Under the pieces are notes generated by a model. The model saw only the letters and a program-made list of their open reading frames with translations. It had not been told where the DNA came from and made no database searches. A DNA stretch of 64,000 nt, from NCBI RefSeq assembly GCF_014641695.1, contig NZ_BMIF01000005.1:186001-250000 (forward strand), given 5' to 3'. Position numbers and translations under genes: made by a program. The DNA is from Nitratireductor aestuarii (GTDB taxonomy: Bacteria; Pseudomonadota; Alphaproteobacteria; Rhizobiales; Rhizobiaceae). This document shows, piece by piece, positions 58,370 to 64,000 of this stretch; within the stretch, counting starts at the first letter, position 1; each line of letters begins with the position of its first letter.

Positions 58370-58922
58370 TAAATCGCTGGTCTTGATCGCACTGTTTACC
58401 GCCATCATCGTGGTTCTGGGATTGATCCCGCCGATCATGGTGGCGTTCATCCCCGTGCCCATTCACGCCCAGAGCCTGGGCGTACTGATGGCAGGGATAG
58501 TGCTGGGCGCACGCGGTGGTGCGCTTTCTGCCCTGCTCCTGATCGTGCTCGTGGCCATCGGCCTGCCGGTTCTTTCTGGAGGGCGTGGCGGTCTGGCCGT
58601 GTTCCTGAGCCCGACGGCAGGCTACCTGGTCGGCTATCTGCCCACCGCATGGGCAACCGGATGGTTGTCGGAGAGGGTAGCACTCAAGGCCGGAGGCGGA
58701 TGGAAGACCTTCGCAGGGCTTCTCGCAGCGGCCGTGGTTGGCGTGATCGTAACCCACGTCTTCGGCGTCGCATGGCTGATTACCTATGTCGGGCTGTCGC
58801 CTCGGGACGCGTTGGTCGGCGACCTGATCTTCGTGCCGGGAGACCTGATCAAGGCCGGAATTGCCGCCTATGTGGGCCAGTTCGTCCTGCAGAATTTCGG
58901 CTCGCGCCTGCGCATGCAATAG
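58362..58922 (+). CDS. bioY: Biotin-binding S component BioY
   Basis: A 186-aa membrane protein with six likely helices and the BioY hallmark GGRGGLAVFLSPTAGYLVGY (about 68-87), plus HAQSLGVLMAGIVLGARGGALSALLLIVLVAIGLPV and GDLIFVPGDLIKAGIAA. It binds biotin at the periplasmic side. I start it at the ATG at 58362, inside the end of bioN; the longer frame has no support. No other biotin gene is in the window. Confidence 0.94.
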   Translation: MHSKSLVLIALFTAIIVVLGLIPPIMVAFIPVPIHAQSLGVLMAGIVLGARGGALSALLLIVLVAIGLPVLSGGRGGLAVFLSPTAGYLVGYLPTAWATGWLSERVALKAGGGWKTFAGLLAAAVVGVIVTHVFGVAWLITYVGLSPRDALVGDLIFVPGDLIKAGIAAYVGQFVLQNFGSRLRMQ

Positions 58923-59039
58923 CCTGTTTGCCACCTGCGCTCCGCCAAACGAAATTCCCGAAGATCGCGTCTTCTGCGATATCTCTTGTCCTTGTAAGTA
59001 CCGCTTCAAACTGAGGTTTTTGGTGCGGAGGATGCGGGT

Positions 59040-60647
59040 ATGCAGGATTTTCAGGACGACCTGTTCGACTATGTCATTGTCGGTGCAGGATCGGCCGGTT
59101 GTTTGCTGGCCAATCGCCTGTCGGCGGATCCAAATACCCGGGTACTACTCATAGAAGCTGGCGGAACCAACAAGAACTTCTGGGTGGATGTTCCGCTTGG
59201 TATTCCATTCCTCCACGGCAATCCCCGCTTCGACTGGTGCTATCAATCCCAGCCGGAGCCGCACCTCAACGGGCGCACATTGCCGCTTCCGCGCGGGCGC
59301 GGCCTGGGTGGATCATCCGCCATCAACGGCATGGTTTATGTCCGCGGACATGCCTCCGACTTCGACCAGTGGCGGCAGATGGGCAACGTTGGCTGGGGGT
59401 GGGACGATGTGCTGCCCTATTTCCGGCGCTACGAGAACAGAGAACAGGGCGAAGCTGGCGGCGAACTGAAGATCGGCGTTGCACCCTACCGGTGGCCGAT
59501 CCTTGACGTGTACATGGATGCGGCCAAGCAGGCCGGCTATTCGCGTTTGCAGGATTACAATTCCGGCGGCGGGCGCGAAGGTTTTGGTCTGTTCGAACTG
59601 ACGGTCGCAAACGGCAAGCGCTGGTCCACCTACAGGGCCTTTCTCGAGCCTGTGATGCACCGCTCCAACCTGACGGTGGTGACGGATGCCACCGTCGAGA
59701 GGATCATCTTCGATGGACGCCGCGCCTGCGGCATCGCCTATCGCCGGGATGGCAAGCCTGAACAAGCCAAGACGCGAGGCGAAGTTATCCTTTCTGCGGG
59801 TGCCTATGGCTCGCCTCACCTGCTCCAGCTTTCCGGTGTCGGCCCGGCAGGCTTGCTGTCAGATGTCGGGATCGATGTTGTGGCCGATTTGCCCGGCGTG
59901 GGCGAAAACCTGCACGACCACTGGATGCTGCGGGTGTTGCACCGCGTGAAGAACGCGCGCACCCTTAACAGCTTCCTGAAGACGCCATTGCACAAGGCCG
60001 CAATGGGCGCCGGCTATCTCTTGGGCTTGAAGAGCCCCATGGGCGCACCGGTCTCCCTGCTGACCGGCTTTGTCAGGTCTGACCGGGCCGTGGAAACGCC
60101 TGACATCCAGCTCCAGATCTCGATCGCCAGCTACGAGAAGGTGGGCGGACCGACACATCCCTGGCCGGGGATCGGCACGTCCGTATGCATCGCGCGGCCT
60201 ACCAGCCGCGGCTGGCTGCGGTTGCAGAGCCCTGACCCGACGGCACGACCGGCGATCCTGCACAACTATCTCGCAACCGAGGAAGATCAGCGGATCGCCC
60301 TCTCCGGCATGCGCATCGTCAGGCGCATCCTGTCGCAGCCGGCGTTCCAGCCCCATGAGCCGGAAGAAATAATGCCGACCGCCAGGGTGGCGAGCGACGA
60401 AGAGTTGCTCGACTATGCCCGCAACAACATCGGCTCCGTCTTCCATCCCGTGGGCACCTGCCGCATGGGGCAGGATACCATGGCCGTCACAGACGAGCGA
60501 CTGCGCGTTCGCGGATTTGAGGGACTGAGAATAGTGGACGCATCGGTCATGCCAACAATTACCTCGGGCAACACCAATGCGCCGGTGATCATGATCGCCG
60601 AAAAGGGCGCCGAGATGATCCGGCAGGATCGGATGAGGACGAGCTAG
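59040..60647 (+). CDS. GMC family FAD-dependent oxidoreductase (choline/alcohol dehydrogenase-like)
   Basis: A 535-aa GMC oxidoreductase. FAD motif YVIVGAGSAGCLLANRLSADP at the N-terminus (about 11-31), the GMC signature PRGRGLGGSSAINGMVYVRGHASDFDQW (about 83-110), GEVILSAGAYGSPHLLQLSGVGP, and the C-terminal catalytic HPVGTCRMGQD (about 469) and IVDASVMPTITSGNTNAPVIMIAEKGAE (about 500). It oxidises a primary or secondary alcohol to the carbonyl, passing electrons to a carrier or oxygen. The neighbouring aldehyde dehydrogenase would take the aldehyde further. It ends one base before the convergent enolase-superfamily gene. Confidence 0.93.
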   Translation: MQDFQDDLFDYVIVGAGSAGCLLANRLSADPNTRVLLIEAGGTNKNFWVDVPLGIPFLHGNPRFDWCYQSQPEPHLNGRTLPLPRGRGLGGSSAINGMVYVRGHASDFDQWRQMGNVGWGWDDVLPYFRRYENREQGEAGGELKIGVAPYRWPILDVYMDAAKQAGYSRLQDYNSGGGREGFGLFELTVANGKRWSTYRAFLEPVMHRSNLTVVTDATVERIIFDGRRACGIAYRRDGKPEQAKTRGEVILSAGAYGSPHLLQLSGVGPAGLLSDVGIDVVADLPGVGENLHDHWMLRVLHRVKNARTLNSFLKTPLHKAAMGAGYLLGLKSPMGAPVSLLTGFVRSDRAVETPDIQLQISIASYEKVGGPTHPWPGIGTSVCIARPTSRGWLRLQSPDPTARPAILHNYLATEEDQRIALSGMRIVRRILSQPAFQPHEPEEIMPTARVASDEELLDYARNNIGSVFHPVGTCRMGQDTMAVTDERLRVRGFEGLRIVDASVMPTITSGNTNAPVIMIAEKGAEMIRQDRMRTS

Positions 60648-60648
60648 A

Positions 60649-61737
60649 TCATTTCACCTGATAGGTGCGAATGAGGGCCTCATCAATCACGACGCCCAAC
60701 CCCGGAGTGTTGGGCACTTCCAGCATTCCGTCGCTGGGCGCGATACCAGCAGGCCAGGCTTCCAACCGGCAATCATACCACTCACATTCGGAGTGGTTCG
60801 CGGCGCAGAATTGCAATGTGGCAGCGAGCGCCGGGCCGAAATAGGCAGAGTGCGTGGCAAGCCTGACACGATTGCGCTCTGCAATTCTCTTTGCCTCAAG
60901 CAGACCAGAAAGCCCGCCGATCTTGGCGGCACTCGGCTGGATGTAGGCCACCTTTCCGACCGATGCCAACTGCTTCAGACCTGCGAGCGACCCGGCATTC
61001 TCACCGGCGGCCATGGGCACTCCCGTTTCCCTGGCAATCCGAGCCAGATGTTCGGGCTGCGCAGGCCAGCACGGCTCCTCGAGCCAATCGAGATTGTGCG
61101 CCCGCAGGGCCCTTGCATTGGCGATCGATTCTTCCACGGACCAGCGGCAATTGACGTCCAGCGTCAGCGGCAGGTCAGGACCAACCGCCTCGCGTGCGGC
61201 TGCAACCGCTTCGACCGTCGCCTCGTGCAGCTTTACCGCGCCATGACCTCTTGCCACCGCATCGGCTACCGCCTCACCCGCCATCCCGGGATCTCCGTAG
61301 CGCAACAGGCTGGCGTAAGCAGGAACTGAACCAGGCTGCGAAGATGGTTCCAGCAGCTGGTGGACCGGCTTTCCTTCAGCCTTGCCGCGGATGTCCCATA
61401 GCGCGATGTCGAGCCCAGACAGGGCGAAACCCAGCGGGCCTTCAAGACCATAGGTAAACATCATGCGCCGCAGCTTTGCGCCGAGGCCAGCGATGTCCGA
61501 TGCGTCGGTTCCGATGACAAGCGGAGCCACCATCGTATCAAATGCCGCCTTGCTGGTAGCGGAGGCATTGTGGCCAAAGGCCTCGCCCCAGCCGACGATG
61601 CCCCCGGCGGTCTCGACCTTGACGAGAACCAGATTGATGAACGGCCACTGCGCGTCCCTTGGCTGCGGCCCGCCATAAACAGACGGTATTGCAAGGTGGA
61701 ACGCCGCTGCGGAGGCGATGACGAGGTCAGAACTCAT
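60649..61737 (-). CDS. Mandelate racemase/muconate lactonizing enzyme family protein (enolase superfamily)
   Basis: A 362-aa enolase-superfamily enzyme. Metal ligands D194 (LDVNCRW), E220 (WLEEP) and E246 (AGENAG) are in place. The second-strand base region is AVKLHE, with K169 and His at the K-x-K second position. H296 (ATHSAYFGP) gives a possible second base. Such enzymes dehydrate or epimerise sugar acids or cycloisomerise muconates. The mandelate-racemase-type subgroup is likelier than muconate cycloisomerase because of the His, though this is not certain. GGAGA precedes the ATG; the gene is 30 bp after the aldehyde dehydrogenase gene. Confidence 0.9.
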   Translation of the reverse strand: MSSDLVIASAAAFHLAIPSVYGGPQPRDAQWPFINLVLVKVETAGGIVGWGEAFGHNASATSKAAFDTMVAPLVIGTDASDIAGLGAKLRRMMFTYGLEGPLGFALSGLDIALWDIRGKAEGKPVHQLLEPSSQPGSVPAYASLLRYGDPGMAGEAVADAVARGHGAVKLHEATVEAVAAAREAVGPDLPLTLDVNCRWSVEESIANARALRAHNLDWLEEPCWPAQPEHLARIARETGVPMAAGENAGSLAGLKQLASVGKVAYIQPSAAKIGGLSGLLEAKRIAERNRVRLATHSAYFGPALAATLQFCAANHSECEWYDCRLEAWPAGIAPSDGMLEVPNTPGLGVVIDEALIRTYQVK

Positions 61738-61767
61738 AAGGTCTCCGTTGCCGGTCCGCTTCTCAGC

Positions 61768-63264
61768 CTAATTGCCGAGCTTCACGTAGACGGACTTTGT
61801 CTGCAGATATGGCTCAAGTGCCTCGCGACCGGATTCCCTGCCATAGCCACTCATCTTATAGCCACCGAAAGGCATCTGGGCATCCATTGCGCCGTAGTTG
61901 TTTATCCAGACATTGCCTGCCCGCAGTGCCCGCGCCATCCGGTGCGCCTTGGCAAGGTCGCGCGTCCAGACACCACTACCCAGGCCAAAAATCGTATTGT
62001 TCGCACGCTGGACCAGGTCATCGAAATCATCGAAGGGGAAGGCCGAGATCACCGGCCCGAAGATTTCCTCGCGGGCAATGCGCATGTCATCCTTCACGTC
62101 CACAAAGACTGTGGGGCTGACGAAGTAACCCTTGGCGAGATCTCCATCGGTCAGACGCTGAGCGCCGACGATCGGTCGCGCACCTTCGTTTCGGCCAAGC
62201 TCGAAATAGCCGGTCACGCGCTCAAGCTGTGTCGAAGAAACGATCGGCCCTATCTGCGTATCGGGGTTCATGGGCTGGCCCACGCGCAAGGCCCTGGCGA
62301 AGTCCGCAACCCTCTCAATGAATTCGTCGTAGATCGCGCGCTCCACATAGAGGCGGGAGCCAGCGCTGCAGATCTGGCCCGAATTGAAGAACACGCCCAT
62401 GGCCGCCCCCGCCACGGCGGCTTCGAGATCGGCATCGGCAAAAACGACATCAGGAGACTTCCCGCCAAGTTCCAGCGTGAGACGCTTCAGATTGCCGGCG
62501 GATGCCTGCACGATCCTGCGCCCCGTGGCATCTGAGCCGGTGAAGGCGAGCTTGTCCACGCCATGATGTTCAGCGAGTGCGGCACCCGCCGTTTCGCCCA
62601 TACCGGTGACGATATTGACGACGCCAGCCGGTACGCCGGCCTCCATCACCAGCTCACCCAGCTTCAGCACTGACAGCGAAGCCTCCTCGGCCGGCTTCAA
62701 AACGACAGTACAGCCGGTCGCGATTGCCGGGCAGATCTTCCAGATGGCCGCAGAAAGCGGTGAGTTCCAAGGTATTATCCCGGCGACAACGCCGATCGGC
62801 TCCTTCAGCGTGTAGGTGAAGAAATCGCCCGGCAGCGAATTCTCATTCGTATCACCGTGCATCGCCATGATCAGGCTGGCAAAATGCCGGATCAGACTGA
62901 CGTTGCGCACCCTTCGGCCGCTCGACATGGTAATCGGCGCACCCATGTCCAAAGTCTCGAGGGTGGCAATATCGGAGAAATCCCGGTCCAGGAGGTCGGC
63001 CAGCCGCAGCAGCATGGCCTGGCGCTCGAACGGCTTCACCTTGCTCCATGGGCCTTCGAAAGTTCGGCGAGCAGCAGCTACGGCGAGATCAATATCCCGG
63101 GCATCGCCTTCCGCCACCTCGGCCAGAACACTTCCGTCGATCGGCGAAATTGAAGGGAAGGTCTTGCCGGTGCTTGCCTCCACCCACGCGCCATCGATCA
63201 GCAGCTCTTTCGGTTTGCCGTCAAGAAATGGATGTGACGGACGATTGGTCTGTAGGACGTTCAT
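61768..63264 (-). CDS. NAD(P)-dependent aldehyde dehydrogenase
   Basis: A 498-aa ALDH-superfamily enzyme: PWNSPLSAAIWKICPAIATGCTVVLKPAEEA, FTGSDATGRRIVQASAGNLKRLTLELGGKSPDVV (general base Glu in ELGG), FFNSGQICSAGSRLYVERAI (catalytic Cys), MRIAREEIFGPVISAFPFDDFDD and MPFGGYKMSGYGRESG. Close in layout to betaine-aldehyde and phenylacetaldehyde-type dehydrogenases. It oxidises an aldehyde, likely from the GMC alcohol oxidase, to the acid. TTGGAGGATT precedes the ATG. It follows the TctA gene by 48 bp. Confidence 0.94.
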   Translation of the reverse strand: MNVLQTNRPSHPFLDGKPKELLIDGAWVEASTGKTFPSISPIDGSVLAEVAEGDARDIDLAVAAARRTFEGPWSKVKPFERQAMLLRLADLLDRDFSDIATLETLDMGAPITMSSGRRVRNVSLIRHFASLIMAMHGDTNENSLPGDFFTYTLKEPIGVVAGIIPWNSPLSAAIWKICPAIATGCTVVLKPAEEASLSVLKLGELVMEAGVPAGVVNIVTGMGETAGAALAEHHGVDKLAFTGSDATGRRIVQASAGNLKRLTLELGGKSPDVVFADADLEAAVAGAAMGVFFNSGQICSAGSRLYVERAIYDEFIERVADFARALRVGQPMNPDTQIGPIVSSTQLERVTGYFELGRNEGARPIVGAQRLTDGDLAKGYFVSPTVFVDVKDDMRIAREEIFGPVISAFPFDDFDDLVQRANNTIFGLGSGVWTRDLAKAHRMARALRAGNVWINNYGAMDAQMPFGGYKMSGYGRESGREALEPYLQTKSVYVKLGN

Positions 63265-63312
63265 TCAATCCTCCAAGAATTCGCAAGGTGTCAGAGCGCA
63301 GCCGCCTCCGGC

Positions 63313-64000
63313 TCACTCCTGAAATGCCTCTTCCCGCTTGTTTCGAAGGTGCGGCATCATCACCGCCATCAGTGCAAGCGCGCATATCAGCAGGAGGACG
63401 GCAGAGATCGGGCGCGTTACGAAAGTGGTCCAATCCCCTCGCGCTATGAGCATGGCTCGGCGCAGGTTTTCCTCCAGCAGAGGTCCGATGATGAAACCAA
63501 GCAAGAGTGGCGCGGGCTCGCAGTCCAGCTTCAGCAAGACGTAACCTGCGAGGCCGAATACACCCATCATCAAGACATCGGTTGGACTGTTCGAGATGCT
63601 GTAAACACCGATGCAGCAGATGACGCCGATCGCCGGCATGATGTAGTCATAGGGGATCGTCAGGATCTTCACCCATATGCCGATCAGCGGCAAATTGAGG
63701 ATGACCAGCAGAACGTTGCCGATCCACATTGAGGCTATGACGCCCCAGAACAGGTCGGGGCGCGCAGTCATCACGTTGGGGCCGGGCTGGATTCCCTGCA
63801 GGATCAGCGCGGCGATCATGAGCGCCATGACCGGGTTCGAAGGAATTCCCAAGGTCAGCATCGGGATGAAGGAGGTCTGCGCGCCCGCATTGTTGGCGCT
63901 CTCAGGCCCGGCAACGCCTTCAATCATTCCCTTGCCGAAATTCTCAGGTGTCGATGAAACCTTCTTCTCCACCGTATAGGAGACAAACGAGGCAAGAACT
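63313..64000 (-). CDS. Tripartite tricarboxylate transporter permease (TctA family), C-terminal part
   Basis: C-terminal ~229 codons of a large TctA-type permease; the start lies beyond the right edge and the frame is open to base 64000. The segment YTVEKKVSSTPENFGKGMIEG, then VAGPESANNAGAQTSFIPMLTLG, IPSNPVMALMIAALILQGIQPGPNV, is the highly conserved TctA core. Several hydrophobic helices follow (MPAIGVICCIGVYSISNS, MMGVFGLAGYVLLKLDCEPAPLLLGFIIGPLLEENLRRAML). It transports a carboxylate with TctB and a TctC receptor. The last ~20 residues are charged (RNKREEAFQE). It is upstream of the aldehyde dehydrogenase and probably in the same operon. Confidence 0.92.
   Translation of the reverse strand, partial: VLASFVSYTVEKKVSSTPENFGKGMIEGVAGPESANNAGAQTSFIPMLTLGIPSNPVMALMIAALILQGIQPGPNVMTARPDLFWGVIASMWIGNVLLVILNLPLIGIWVKILTIPYDYIMPAIGVICCIGVYSISNSPTDVLMMGVFGLAGYVLLKLDCEPAPLLLGFIIGPLLEENLRRAMLIARGDWTTFVTRPISAVLLLICALALMAVMMPHLRNKREEAFQE

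Noticed and set aside
1-64000. Mobile elements, integrases, tRNA att sites, CRISPR arrays, rRNA and tRNA genes
   Set aside because: None seen on either strand; the island character rests on gene content and regulation rather than on mobility genes.

Overview
The window is high-GC, tightly packed with genes, and looks like a large catabolic island of an alphaproteobacterium, most likely one of the Rhizobiaceae (Rhizobium, Ensifer/Sinorhizobium, Shinella or Agrobacterium relatives). The reasons are the gene style (many ATGA and TGATG overlaps), the bioM-bioN-bioY order known from rhizobia, the many solute-binding-protein transporters, and three copies of a palindromic element of the type common in rhizobial genomes. 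I see no rRNA, tRNA, CRISPR array, insertion sequence or phage gene. The assignment rests on style, not on a database search.

Region 1 (1-17.8 kb) looks like one regulon around a GntR/HutC-type regulator at 7886-8632. Five related AT-rich sites lie in front of the surrounding transcription units. These units are a TctC-type uptake receptor (partial, left edge), an MBL-fold hydrolase, operon A (7573 down to 1628: two OB-fold DUF35 proteins, two thiolase-like proteins, a double CoA-transferase, an enoyl-CoA hydratase-like protein), an acyl-CoA dehydrogenase plus a LigI-like lactonase, and operon B (17299 down to 10945: two CoA-transferases, a thiolase-like protein, a zinc-ribbon DUF35 protein, a beta-hydroxyacid dehydrogenase, an MmgE/PrpD protein). 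All three thiolase-like proteins lack the nucleophilic cysteine and sit next to DUF35 proteins, an arrangement known from the Ltp2/ChsH2 steroid side-chain aldolases. I infer CoA-dependent breakdown of an imported carboxylate with one or two retro-aldol steps. The substrate is unknown.

Region 2 (17.8-32.3 kb) holds two SMP-30-type lactonase-like proteins, a broken SDR gene, a large acyl-CoA dehydrogenase divergent from a TetR regulator, and a long leftward run of a substrate-binding protein, SMP-30, an ADP-forming acyl-CoA synthetase, a SnoaL-like protein, a flavin reductase, a tandem double SDR, a quinone-oxidoreductase-like MDR and an acetoacetyl-CoA-reductase-like SDR.

Region 3 (32.3-47.9 kb) is headed by an IclR regulator. 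It contains a branched-chain-type ABC transporter, a paired acyl-CoA dehydrogenase, an enoyl-CoA hydratase, an acyl-CoA ligase, a Baeyer-Villiger-type monooxygenase, a canonical thiolase, a FadJ-like bifunctional enzyme and an SDR. TTTCAC/GTGAAA palindromes lie in front of the IclR gene and between the monooxygenase and the thiolase. Together these suggest oxidation of an alicyclic alcohol or ketone to a lactone, then to a hydroxy acid and its CoA ester, followed by beta-oxidation.

Region 4 (47.9-56.8 kb) is a nine-gene leftward operon: a complete second ABC transporter with a fused LivH-LivM permease, an acetoacetate-decarboxylase-like protein, two SDRs, an EthD-domain protein and an MDR. 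Its promoter region carries a nearly exact copy of the 26-bp site found beside the TetR gene 35 kb away.

Region 5 (57.1-58.9 kb) is the biotin ECF transporter bioMNY. Region 6 (59.0-64.0 kb) has a GMC oxidoreductase, an enolase-superfamily enzyme, an aldehyde dehydrogenase and the C-terminal half of a TctA permease running off the right edge, probably a separate alcohol/sugar-acid pathway.
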